In this document: positions 16,900 to 25,143 of the stretch, one piece after another | Layout of the letters: each line of letters starts with the position of its first letter | How positions within the stretch are numbered: the stretch's first letter is position 1 | Assembly: GCF_963678795.1 (NCBI RefSeq) | Contig: NZ_OY787453.1 | Span: forward strand, 1,798,001-1,862,000 | Direction of reading: 5' to 3' | DNA: 64,000 nucleotides | Origin: an uncultured Methanoregula sp. | GTDB lineage: Archaea > Halobacteriota > Methanomicrobia > Methanomicrobiales > Methanospirillaceae | Program-made: the position numbers and the translations under genes | The notes under the pieces: generated by a model | What the model was told of the DNA's origin: nothing | Databases searched by the model: none | The model's input: only the letters and a program-made list of their open reading frames with translations

Positions 16900-17691
16900 A
16901 TGAGAGGAAAGGAAATCCGTCTTGAAAGGATCATGAACCGGAATACGAAAAAAACGATCATCGTACCCATGGATCACGGGGTCAGCAATGGCCCGATCCC
17001 GGGGCTGATCGACATGGGCCAGGCCGTGAACCTGGTGGCGGAAGGCGGGGCGAACGCGGTAATCGGCCACGTGGGCCTTGCACTCCACGGCCACCGGCAG
17101 GGCGGCAGGGACGTGGGGCTGATCCTCCACCTGTCCGCGAGCACGATGCTTGCGCCGGACCCAAACGAGAAGGTGCTCGTCAATACCGTGCAGAATGCGC
17201 TGAAGATGGGCGCCGACGCGGTCTCGATGCATGTCAACATCGGGGCCGAGAGCGAGGCAAAGATGCTCCAGGACCTCGGCATGGTAGCGGTGGAATGCAT
17301 GGAATGGGGCATGCCGCTCCTTGCCATGATGTACCCGAGGGGCAAGAACATCCCGACCTCGAACGATCTCGAGCAGGTCAAGCTCGCGGCCCGGGTGGCA
17401 GCCGAGCTCGGCGCCGATATCGTGAAGACGGTGTACACCGGCGACCCCGAGTCCTTCCGCGAAGTGACCCGGGGCTGCCCGGTGCCCGTGGTGGTTGCCG
17501 GAGGTTCAAAGACCGATGACCGCACAACGTTAGAATTAATTGAAGGTGCGATGGCAGGCGGGGCGGCCGGGATCTCTATTGGGAGGAACGCCTTCCAGCA
17601 CCGCAGCCCGGACAGGTTCGTCCGGGCAGCGGCCTGTATCGTGCACAAGAACAAGAGCGTCGATGAGGCGCTGAAAATTATCAACGGGTAA
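16900..17691 (+). CDS. DhnA-type class I aldolase, paralogue 1 (ADTH synthase candidate)
   Basis: A 263-residue class I aldolase of the DhnA/MJ0400 group. In archaea lacking DAHP synthase, such enzymes make 2-amino-3,7-dideoxy-threo-hept-6-ulosonate (ADTH) from 6-deoxy-5-ketofructose phosphate and aspartate semialdehyde. Key residues are D25 (VPMDHG), Y145 (MMYPRGK) and Schiff-base K176 (DIVKTVY). The start at [12 protein letters not shown] was chosen by alignment with the next gene; an ATG 27 bp upstream is also possible. A GGGGGAGG lies 14 nt before the chosen ATG. It is the first gene of the aromatic operon. Which of the two paralogues is the ADTH synthase cannot be settled by eye. Confidence 0.85.
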   Translation: MRGKEIRLERIMNRNTKKTIIVPMDHGVSNGPIPGLIDMGQAVNLVAEGGANAVIGHVGLALHGHRQGGRDVGLILHLSASTMLAPDPNEKVLVNTVQNALKMGADAVSMHVNIGAESEAKMLQDLGMVAVECMEWGMPLLAMMYPRGKNIPTSNDLEQVKLAARVAAELGADIVKTVYTGDPESFREVTRGCPVPVVVAGGSKTDDRTTLELIEGAMAGGAAGISIGRNAFQHRSPDRFVRAAACIVHKNKSVDEALKIING

Positions 17692-17705
17692 CCTGAGGTG
17701 AGATC

Positions 17706-18491
17706 ATGATTGGAAAGGATATACGCATTGAACGGATTATGGACAGGAACACGGGCAGGGCGGTCATCGTCCCGATGGACCACGGGTTCTCGATGGGGCA
17801 GATCGACGGCCTTTTGGACATGACGCAGGTCATCTCGGACGTTAGCAACGGTGGCGCGAACGCGATCATCCTCCACAAGGGCCTGGTCAAGCGCGGGCAC
17901 CGGAAGCACGGCCGCGATATCGGCCTCTTCATCCACCTCTCGGGGAGTACCTCCCTGAACCCCGACCCGAACGACAAGGTGCAGGTCTGCACCGTGGAAG
18001 AGGCAATCGCGCTCGGGGCCGACGCGGTCTCGATCCATATCAACCTCGGCTCGCCCAGCGAATCGAAGATGCTGGAGATCGGCGCCAACGTTGCCCGGGA
18101 CTGCAACCGCTGGGGCATGCCGCTCCTTATCATGAGCTACCCGCGGGGCAAGGGGATCGACTCGTTCTCGGCACAGTCCATCGGTCACGCGGTTCGCGTT
18201 GCCGAAGAGCTGGGCGCGGACATGATCAAGACCAACTACCCCGGCAACCCGGAAGCGTTCAAAAAGATCGTCAAAGCCTGTTCGGTGCCGGTCTTCATTG
18301 CCGGCGGCGAGAAGTGCGCCGACCTCGAATCCTTGAAGATCATCCAGGACTCGGTCCATGCCGGCGGGGCCGGTGTCTGCGTGGGAAGGAATGCCTTCCA
18401 GCGCAAGGACACAAAAGCGTTCGTCCAGGCACTCTGCAACGTGGTGCACCACAACGTGGACCCGGCAAAGGCGCTGGAGCAGCACCAATGA
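17706..18491 (+). CDS. DhnA-type class I aldolase, paralogue 2
   Basis: A 261-residue paralogue of the preceding gene, 14 bp downstream, starting MIGKDIRIERIM, with D25, Y145 and K175 conserved. In Methanocaldococcus the two paralogues MJ0400 and MJ1585 act as ADTH synthase and as the fructose-bisphosphate-cleaving aldolase that forms 6-deoxy-5-ketofructose phosphate. The tandem pair here suggests both early steps are encoded together. The stop overlaps the start of the dehydroquinate synthase gene (ATGA). The assignment of roles between paralogues is inference. Confidence 0.85.
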   Translation: MIGKDIRIERIMDRNTGRAVIVPMDHGFSMGQIDGLLDMTQVISDVSNGGANAIILHKGLVKRGHRKHGRDIGLFIHLSGSTSLNPDPNDKVQVCTVEEAIALGADAVSIHINLGSPSESKMLEIGANVARDCNRWGMPLLIMSYPRGKGIDSFSAQSIGHAVRVAEELGADMIKTNYPGNPEAFKKIVKACSVPVFIAGGEKCADLESLKIIQDSVHAGGAGVCVGRNAFQRKDTKAFVQALCNVVHHNVDPAKALEQHQ

Positions 18492-19474
18492 AGCAGTTCT
18501 GGGTCGACATCCGGCCATGGAACAAGGAGATCGCGACAACGGCGATCGAGAGCGGGGCGGACGCGATCGTTGTTGACCGGGCAGAGGACGTGAAGAGGCT
18601 CGGCCGCATCACCACCATTGCCCCGGACGGCGACATCAAGCCCGGCACGGACGTGACCGAGTGCACCATCACGGACAAGGCGAGCGAGAACGCGGCGGCA
18701 GCGCAGGGGAAGCACAAGCCCGTCATCGTCACGACAAGCGACTGGACGGTCATCCCGCTCGAGAACCTCGTTGCCCAGTCTGAGCATATCATTGCCCGGG
18801 TAAAGGATGTAAAAGAGACGGAACTTGCCATCCACGTGCTGGAGAAAGGCGTGTACGGCATTCTCCTGAAAACCGACAGCCCGGCAGTAGTAAAAGCCGT
18901 TGCAGCAATCCTGAAGGCATCGACCGGCAAAGTAGGGCTCGTTCCCTTCACGGTAACAAAGATCGTGCCGGTCGGGATGGGCGACCGGGTCTGCGTGGAC
19001 ACCTGCTCCATCCTCTCGGACGGCGAGGGCATGCTGATGGGGAACACCTCATCGGCCATGCTCCTTGTCCATGCCGAGACGCTCGAGAACCCGTACGTTG
19101 CCCCCCGCCCGTTCCGGGTGAACGCCGGGGCAGTGCATGCCTACATCCTCCTCCCGGACGGCAGGACCGCGTACCTGTCTGACCTCGCCATAGGCGGCCA
19201 GGTGCTGGTCTCCGATGGCAAGGGCACGGCGCATTCCGCCATCATCGGCCGCACCAAGATCGAGCGGCGCCCGCTCCTCCTCGTGGAGGCAGCAGCAGGA
19301 ACGTCAAAGGTAAGCCTGATCCTCCAGAACGCCGAGACGATCCGTCTTGTCGGGGAGGACGGGAACGCTATCTCGGTAGTCCACCTCAGGGTTGGCGACA
19401 AAATCCTTGGCAGCATACTCGAAGGCGGAAGACACTTTGGCATGGCAGTCAAAGAGACGATCCGCGAGAAGTGA
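18488..19474 (+). CDS. aroB': 3-Dehydroquinate synthase II (archaeal AroB')
   Basis: A 328-residue protein starting MKQFWVDIRPWNKEI, of the archaeal MJ1249 family, which oxidatively deaminates and cyclises ADTH to 3-dehydroquinate using NAD. Family signatures include VDTCSILSDGEGMLMGN, FRVNAGAVHAY and SDGKGTAHSAIIGRTKIERR. The ATG overlaps the stop of the upstream aldolase, so the longer upstream reading frame is not used. It sits between the ADTH enzymes and tyrA, as expected for the pathway. Confidence 0.95.
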   Translation: MKQFWVDIRPWNKEIATTAIESGADAIVVDRAEDVKRLGRITTIAPDGDIKPGTDVTECTITDKASENAAAAQGKHKPVIVTTSDWTVIPLENLVAQSEHIIARVKDVKETELAIHVLEKGVYGILLKTDSPAVVKAVAAILKASTGKVGLVPFTVTKIVPVGMGDRVCVDTCSILSDGEGMLMGNTSSAMLLVHAETLENPYVAPRPFRVNAGAVHAYILLPDGRTAYLSDLAIGGQVLVSDGKGTAHSAIIGRTKIERRPLLLVEAAAGTSKVSLILQNAETIRLVGEDGNAISVVHLRVGDKILGSILEGGRHFGMAVKETIREK

Positions 19475-19476
19475 TC

Positions 19477-20301
19477 ATGAAGGCAGGCATTATCGGCGGC
19501 ACCGGCAGGATGGGCAGGCTCTTTGTCCCGGTCTTCGAGAAAGCGGGGTACGAGGTCCTGGTCTCGGGAAGGAAGACTGCCCTGACCAGCGCCGACATTG
19601 CGCGGCAGTGCGACCTCGTCATCGTCTCCGTCCCGATCCGTGAAACCGTGAAGGTAATCGGAGAGATAGCCCCGCTCATGAAACCCGGCCAGCTCCTCTG
19701 CGACTTCACCTCCCTCAAGGTGGAGCCGGTAAAGGCGATGCTGGAATCCGGCGCGGACGTGATCGGCCTGCACCCGATGTTCGGCCCCACCGTCAGGTCG
19801 ATCAGCCGCCAGACCATCATCCTCTGTCCCGCACGTGCCGGCAAAGAACGCGTTGACGCACTCGTTGCACTCTTCGAAGCCCAGGGCGCGATCTGCACCA
19901 TCGCGACACCGGAGGAGCATGACCGGATCGTGGCGGTTGTCCAAGGGCTCACCCACTTCGTCACGCTCTGCATGGCCGAGACGGTGCGCAGGCTTGGCAT
20001 GGATATCCGGGCAACGCAGGCCTTCACGAGCCCCGTGTACCAGATCGAACTCTCGCTCATGGGCCGGCTCCTCTCGCAGGACCCGGCACTGTACGCAGAC
20101 ATCCTCCAGCAGAACCCCGCTGTTCCCGAAGTCCTTGCCGCATGCCGCAGTTCCGCCGCTGACCTCTCCGCGATCATCGAGGCAAAGGATGCGGAGCAGT
20201 TCTGCAGGTTCTTTAAAGAGAACAGCCGTAACCTCGGGAGTTACTGTGACGAGGGACAGAAGACAACCGATGCGCTGATCGAATGCATGGTGAACAAATG
20301 A
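19477..20301 (+). CDS. tyrA: Prephenate dehydrogenase
   Basis: A 274-residue NAD(P)-dependent dehydrogenase for tyrosine synthesis. It has an N-terminal Rossmann motif GIIGGTGRMG and the TyrA pattern DFTSLKVEPVKAML followed by HPMFGPT. The C-terminal helical part contains VQGLTHFVT. A GTG two codons upstream (19471) overlaps the previous stop and is an alternative start. No chorismate mutase or ACT domain is fused. The stop overlaps the pheA start. Confidence 0.93.
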   Translation: MKAGIIGGTGRMGRLFVPVFEKAGYEVLVSGRKTALTSADIARQCDLVIVSVPIRETVKVIGEIAPLMKPGQLLCDFTSLKVEPVKAMLESGADVIGLHPMFGPTVRSISRQTIILCPARAGKERVDALVALFEAQGAICTIATPEEHDRIVAVVQGLTHFVTLCMAETVRRLGMDIRATQAFTSPVYQIELSLMGRLLSQDPALYADILQQNPAVPEVLAACRSSAADLSAIIEAKDAEQFCRFFKENSRNLGSYCDEGQKTTDALIECMVNK

Positions 20302-21098
20302 ACCTCATCACCCTTGGGCCAGAGGGGACATTCTCCCACGAGCTCGCACTGAAGATAGCAGGGAAGACAAAAGAGACCATCCTTCTTGTCCCGACCATCC
20401 ACGGGATCATGTCCGCGGTTGCGCGGGGCGGGGGGGACGGGATCGTGCCCATGGAGAATTCCGAAGCAGGGAGTGTCGGGGAGACGCTCGACGGCCTCAC
20501 CCGCTTCCCGCTCTCCATCACTGCCGAGATGTACATGCCCATCCACCACAACCTTGCATCCGCCGATCCGCTCTCGAAAATCCGGGTCATTTATGCCCAC
20601 CCGCAAACCAACGAGCAGTGCAGCGAATGCATCGAGAAGTGGGGGATACCGGTCATTCATACCAGCAGCAATGCCATAAGCGCCATCGAGGCAAAAAAGA
20701 CGCCCCATGCCGGGGCCATCCTCTCGGAAACGGCCGCATCCATCTACGGCATGCCCGTCATTGTCAGAAATACCCAGAACAATGCAGAGAACATCACCCG
20801 GTTTGTCCGGATCTCGACAGAACCGGTACGGGACAGCAACCCGGAGAAATGCAGCATCCTGATCGATCCGAGGACAGACAGGGCCGGCCTGCTCCACGAT
20901 CTCCTCCATGCATTTGCCGAGCGGAAGATCAACCTGACACGGATCGAGTCCCGGCCATCCAAACGGGGCATCGGCAACTATGTTTTCTTCCTCGATTACG
21001 CGTGGTCGGAAGAGACCGCCGACGCGCTCGATGAACTCCGGAAGATCACGACGATAAAAGAGCTGGGCTGTTACAGCCGGGTGGAGGTAGCACCATGA
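20298..21098 (+). CDS. pheA: Prephenate dehydratase
   Basis: A 266-residue enzyme starting MNLITLGPEGTFSHE. The catalytic PDT domain covers about residues 1-175 (TLGPEGTFSHELA, VPMENSEAGSVG, plus a Thr-containing segment NITRFVRIS). A C-terminal ACT domain (about 185-265) carries the allosteric ESRPSK motif for Phe binding. It converts prephenate to phenylpyruvate and is probably feedback-inhibited by Phe. The start was chosen by ATGA overlap with tyrA. No chorismate mutase domain is present here, so that activity must be encoded elsewhere. Confidence 0.95.
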   Translation: MNLITLGPEGTFSHELALKIAGKTKETILLVPTIHGIMSAVARGGGDGIVPMENSEAGSVGETLDGLTRFPLSITAEMYMPIHHNLASADPLSKIRVIYAHPQTNEQCSECIEKWGIPVIHTSSNAISAIEAKKTPHAGAILSETAASIYGMPVIVRNTQNNAENITRFVRISTEPVRDSNPEKCSILIDPRTDRAGLLHDLLHAFAERKINLTRIESRPSKRGIGNYVFFLDYAWSEETADALDELRKITTIKELGCYSRVEVAP

Positions 21099-22363
21099 TC
21101 GTCAGGCCGGACCGCACGGAGAACGTAGACCTCGTGATGACCGCCCCGCCATCGAAGAGTTATACGCACCGGGCGCTCATCTGCGGGGCTCTCGCCTCGG
21201 GAACCACGACGATCATAAACCCGCTGGAGGCCGAAGACACAAGGCTCACCATCACAGCCCTCAGGATGCTTGGGATCCCGGTGGACGTGAACAACGATCG
21301 CGTCATTATCGGAGGGTGTGACGGCAGGATCCCGCTGGAATCCCCCGTGACCCTTGATCTCGACAATTCCGGCACGAGCCTGCGCCTCCTCACCACGCTT
21401 TCGCTTCTTGCCGGGCACCCGGTAACCCTGACCGGCAGCGCACGCATGCAGGAGCGGCCGATCGGCCCCCTTGCAACGGCCCTCCGGTCGGTCGGGGGAA
21501 CGGTGCGGTTCCTCAAAAACCCGGGCTTTCCCCCCCTGGAAGTCAGCGGCCGGCTTCGCGGGGGGAGAGTTGAGATTGACGGCTCGATGAGCAGCCAGTT
21601 CATCTCTTCCATCCTGATAGCCGCACCCTATGCAGAGAACGGGACAATGGTCATCCTTCCTGCACTCCCGGCGTCAGCCTCGTATCTCGATATTACTCTC
21701 GAGGTCATGGCCGAGTTCGGGGCACGGGTGATCCGGAACGAGTACGAGTGGTTTGCCGTAGACAACCGTCAGGGGTATACCGGCAGGAATTACATGATCG
21801 AGGGCGACTACTCCTCGGCTTCGTACTTCTTTGCGATAGCGGCTGTCTGCGGCGGCAGGGTGAGGGTCGAGAACCTTGCCCCCGCATCCCTGCAGGGAGA
21901 CCGCAGGTTCCTTGACGCGCTGCGTGCCATGGGATGCTCCGTGACCTGCTCCGGCAGCATCTCGGTAACGGTCGAACGGACCGGAGAGCTGAACGGGATA
22001 ACCTTTGATATGTCATCCTCTCCCGATACCGTGCAGACCCTCTGCATGGTGGCAGCAATGGCAGAAACGCCCACCACCATCACGGGTATCAGTCATTTGA
22101 AATTCAAGGAGAGCGACCGTATCAATAGTACAGCGGATCTGTTACGGTCGCTTGGCGGGAAGGTCGAGGTTGGAGAGGACAGCATCACCGTCTTCCCCTC
22201 GCCCCTCCATGGCGGCACCATCGATCCGGCAAACGATCACCGCACCGCGATGAGTTTTGCGGTGCTCGGGCTGGGTACCGGGGGCATTACGATAACGGAT
22301 GCTGCGTGCGTGAACAAGTCATTCCCGGGCTTCTGGGAGAGCCTGAAGGAGGTTATCCGGTGA
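21095..22363 (+). CDS. aroA: 5-Enolpyruvylshikimate-3-phosphate synthase
   Basis: A 422-residue EPSP synthase. It contains APPSKSYTHRALI (phosphate-binding Lys/Ser), LDNSGTSLRLL (the LxNSGT signature), SSQFISSILIA, EGDYSSASYF and a C-terminal LKFKESDRI with DHRTAMSFAV. Length is normal. Both ends overlap neighbours by a few bases, consistent with one polycistronic message. It acts in the cytoplasm, adding the enolpyruvyl group of PEP to shikimate 3-phosphate. Confidence 0.97.
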   Translation: MIVRPDRTENVDLVMTAPPSKSYTHRALICGALASGTTTIINPLEAEDTRLTITALRMLGIPVDVNNDRVIIGGCDGRIPLESPVTLDLDNSGTSLRLLTTLSLLAGHPVTLTGSARMQERPIGPLATALRSVGGTVRFLKNPGFPPLEVSGRLRGGRVEIDGSMSSQFISSILIAAPYAENGTMVILPALPASASYLDITLEVMAEFGARVIRNEYEWFAVDNRQGYTGRNYMIEGDYSSASYFFAIAAVCGGRVRVENLAPASLQGDRRFLDALRAMGCSVTCSGSISVTVERTGELNGITFDMSSSPDTVQTLCMVAAMAETPTTITGISHLKFKESDRINSTADLLRSLGGKVEVGEDSITVFPSPLHGGTIDPANDHRTAMSFAVLGLGTGGITITDAACVNKSFPGFWESLKEVIR

Positions 22364-23751
22364 ATCGTATTGTCCTCACCGGCTTCCGGGGGACCGGCAA
22401 GACCGAGATTGGAAAGATCCTTGCACAGGAAAAACAGGTCCGGTTCCTGGATACGGACACGCTCATCGAGCAGAAGACCGGCCGTTCCATCCCGGACATC
22501 TTCCACGAGGAAGGGGAGGAACGTTTCCGGAAGATCGAGCGCGATGTCATCGCCTCCCTTCCCGAAACCGACGCGATCATCAGCACGGGAGGGGGAGCGG
22601 TCGTGGATCCAGAGAACATGGAGCACCTGAGAAAGGACAGCACGCTCGTTCTTTTGTATTCCGACATCGACACCATCGAACAGCGGTTAGAGAGATCCCC
22701 CCGGCCCCCGCTCACGAACCTGCCGCTCCGGGAAGAGATCGCGGAGATGATGGAACGGCGCCGGCAGAACTACCATGCGGCAGCCGACTTCTGTATTGAC
22801 ACGAGCGAGACCACGCCCGCCACGGCAGCGGAGACAATCCGGCGCATCATGAAAACCGGGGTTCCCGGACCAAAGGAGCGCAGGGAAGCCCTCGCGTTCT
22901 TCCGGACCGGCCGGATACCTGCCCCGGGCATGCAGAGACTCGAAACACTCCTCCGGGACGTCCCGGAGGATCCGGGAACCCGTATCCTCGGCGTTGCCGG
23001 GTATCCCTGTGCCCACAGCAAGGGACCCCGCCTCTTCAACAACCTGTTTGTGCACTACCATCTCAACTACCACTACACGCTGTTCGAGGGCCCGGGGATC
23101 GAAGAGATCATGAAGATCGCCCGGGAGATCGACGCGAAAGGGCTCTCGGTCACGATCCCGTTCAAGCAGGACGTCATCCCGCTCCTCGACGAGATCGATG
23201 AGCACGCGGCGCAGTCAATCGGGGCGGTGAACACGGTTGTCTTTGCCTGCGGGGCGGCAACCGGTTACAACACCGACTGGCTGGGGGTACGAAAACCCCT
23301 CGTTGCGCTGAAAGGTGCAAAAGCCGTGCTGCTCGGTGCCGGCGGTGTTGCATCGGCTGCAGCCTATGCACTGAGGGATCTTGACATGGACGTGACCATC
23401 CTCAACCGCACGCCACAGAACGCGAAAGCTCTTGCGGAGCGATCCGGCTGCCGCTGGGCCGCGTGGGATACGTTTGACGACATCCACCCGGACCTGGTGG
23501 TGAACGCAACCCCGCTGGGGATGGAACCGGATGTAAGAACTCCGCTCCGGCCCGGCCAGCTCTACCGGGAACTGACGGTATTTGACCTTGTTTATACGCC
23601 GCCGATCACCCCGCTCATCGAAGCTGCACGGGCAGTCGGCTGCCCGACCATCACGGGAACAGACCTGTTCATCGAACAGGCAAAAGAGCAGTTCTGGCTC
23701 TGGTTCGGGATCGATGTTCCCGCCGAAACCATCAGGAAGTATATCTCATGA
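22360..23751 (+). CDS. aroK-aroE: Shikimate kinase-shikimate dehydrogenase fusion
   Basis: A 463-residue fusion starting at a GTG with an excellent GGAGGT site 7 nt upstream. Residues 1-165 are a bacterial-type P-loop shikimate kinase: Walker A GFRGTGKT (8-15), FLDTDTLIEQKTG and STGGGAVV. Residues about 200-463 are AroE: GVAGYPCAHSKGP, SVTIPFKQDV with the catalytic Lys, GAVNTVV, GYNTDWLG and a nucleotide-binding LLGAGGVASAAAYAL. Archaea commonly use an unrelated GHMP-type shikimate kinase, so a bacterial-type kinase fused ahead of the dehydrogenase is notable. One protein would do two consecutive steps. Confidence 0.93.
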   Translation: MNRIVLTGFRGTGKTEIGKILAQEKQVRFLDTDTLIEQKTGRSIPDIFHEEGEERFRKIERDVIASLPETDAIISTGGGAVVDPENMEHLRKDSTLVLLYSDIDTIEQRLERSPRPPLTNLPLREEIAEMMERRRQNYHAAADFCIDTSETTPATAAETIRRIMKTGVPGPKERREALAFFRTGRIPAPGMQRLETLLRDVPEDPGTRILGVAGYPCAHSKGPRLFNNLFVHYHLNYHYTLFEGPGIEEIMKIAREIDAKGLSVTIPFKQDVIPLLDEIDEHAAQSIGAVNTVVFACGAATGYNTDWLGVRKPLVALKGAKAVLLGAGGVASAAAYALRDLDMDVTILNRTPQNAKALAERSGCRWAAWDTFDDIHPDLVVNATPLGMEPDVRTPLRPGQLYRELTVFDLVYTPPITPLIEAARAVGCPTITGTDLFIEQAKEQFWLWFGIDVPAETIRKYIS

Positions 23752-24737
23752 ACACCTTTGGCAGAAATTTCCGTATCACAACGTTCGGCGAAAGCCACGG
23801 GACAGCAGTAGGAGCAGTCATCGACGGCTGCCCCGCGGGAATGCCCCTCTCTGATAACGATATCCAGCCCCTCCTTGACCGGAGGAAGCCCGGTACCTCC
23901 CCCCTCACCTCGGCCCGTAAGGAAGCCGACCGGATCGAGATCCTCTCCGGTATATTCGAAGGCCGGACCACCGGCACCCCCATTGCCGTGATCGTCAGGA
24001 ACGAAGACAAACACTCCGGCGACTATGATGCTCTCCGGGAAGTCTTCCGGCCCGGCCACGCCGATTTCACGTACCAGGCAAAGTACGGGATACGGGACCA
24101 CCGGGGCGGCGGCAGATCCTCGGGAAGGGAGACCGTCGGCAGGGTCGCGGCCGGTGCGGTGGCAATGAAGTTCCTTGCCGGGAAAGGAATCACGGTTGAG
24201 GGCAGGATCCTCCGTGTCCACGGGAAAACAACCCCGGAAGAGATCGGGCGGGAGATCATTAGTGCAAAAAACGCCGGAGACTCAGTTGGCGGAATTGCAG
24301 AGATCATTGTTCGGGGATGCCCGACGGGGCTTGGCGACCCGGTCTTTGGCAAGCTCGATTCCCTGATTGCCGGGGCGATGATGGGCATCGGGGCGGTAAA
24401 AGGCGTTGAGATAGGCGACGGATTTGCGGCTGCGGGAAAATTCGGGAGCGAGAACAACGACCCGATGACTGCCAGTGGTTTTGCCAGCAACCACGCCGGC
24501 GGGATCCTTGGCGGGATATCCTCCGGGCAGGATATTGTCGTGCGAATTGCGGTGAAGCCGACACCCTCGATAGCAAAGCCCCAGAAGACACAAGACATCC
24601 ACGGCAACGTGGTCGAGATCACGGTTGGCGGCCGGCACGATCCCTGCATTGTTCCCCGGATTATCCCGGTAGCCGAAGCCATGCTTGCGCTGGTGCTGGC
24701 GGATGCCGTGCTGGAGCAGGAGAAGTACCGGGCGTGA
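23748..24737 (+). CDS. aroC: Chorismate synthase
   Basis: A 329-residue, FMN-dependent last enzyme of the shikimate pathway. Signatures are GESHGTAVGAVIDGCPAG near the N-terminus, a YGIRDHRGGGRSSGRE loop and a C-terminal [18 protein letters not shown]. The ATG overlaps the fusion-gene stop. A T7 tract 67 bp downstream may terminate the operon. The last 114 coding bases plus 7 following bases are present again at 37753-37873. Confidence 0.97.
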   Translation: MNTFGRNFRITTFGESHGTAVGAVIDGCPAGMPLSDNDIQPLLDRRKPGTSPLTSARKEADRIEILSGIFEGRTTGTPIAVIVRNEDKHSGDYDALREVFRPGHADFTYQAKYGIRDHRGGGRSSGRETVGRVAAGAVAMKFLAGKGITVEGRILRVHGKTTPEEIGREIISAKNAGDSVGGIAEIIVRGCPTGLGDPVFGKLDSLIAGAMMGIGAVKGVEIGDGFAAAGKFGSENNDPMTASGFASNHAGGILGGISSGQDIVVRIAVKPTPSIAKPQKTQDIHGNVVEITVGGRHDPCIVPRIIPVAEAMLALVLADAVLEQEKYRA

Positions 24738-24741
24738 TGCG
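24621..24741 (+). repeat. aroC 3' end, repeat copy A
   Basis: A 121-bp segment ending just past the aroC stop, matched with one mismatch by 37753-37873 in the same orientation. This is the copy that belongs to the intact gene. Confidence 0.95.
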
Positions 24742-24804
24742 GGCGGCACTTCCTGGATACGGCTGTCCGAGGTATTTTCCTGAAAAACCGGGATAGAAAA
24801 GATC

Positions 24805-24811
24805 TTTTTTT
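24805..24811 (+). terminator. Poly-T terminator after aroC
   Basis: Seven consecutive T residues lie 67 bp after the aroC stop with no strong hairpin before them, the usual form of archaeal intrinsic termination. The rest of the gap to 25143 shows no convincing gene; a short minus-strand frame at 24838-25092 is doubtful. Confidence 0.4.
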
Positions 24812-25143
24812 AAGGAATTTCGCAACCCCATCGAACGTTACCAGTTGAAAAAAGGAAGCGGGGCCTGCTCCAATACAACGATAATCCCATCGATTGACAC
24901 AAGTACCCATTCAAAAAAGAAATCATACAACGCGGGAATGTAACAAAGGTACCGGGACATCTCTGCATCCCGGGAAGATTGTAAAAAAAGCAAAGAGTAC
25001 CCGAAAGCAAACCGAGTCACGCCCTTTCCCGGAAGTTGAAAGGCTTCCCGCATGTATTCTGAAACCTGATACCTTACAGGAAAAACCCACACCCGGATTT
25101 ATGAAAAACGGGTTGGGCATCCTGCCATCCATGGGCAGGTGCG

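Noticed and set aside
16974-18539. Long minus-strand frame of about 520 codons opposite the aldolase genes
   Set aside because: High-GC shadow frame; the plus strand encodes two clear aldolases with catalytic residues.
24838-25092. Minus-strand 84-codon frame between aroC and the giant gene
   Set aside because: Partly protein-like but with no ribosome site, promoter or recognised homology; left as doubtful and not annotated.
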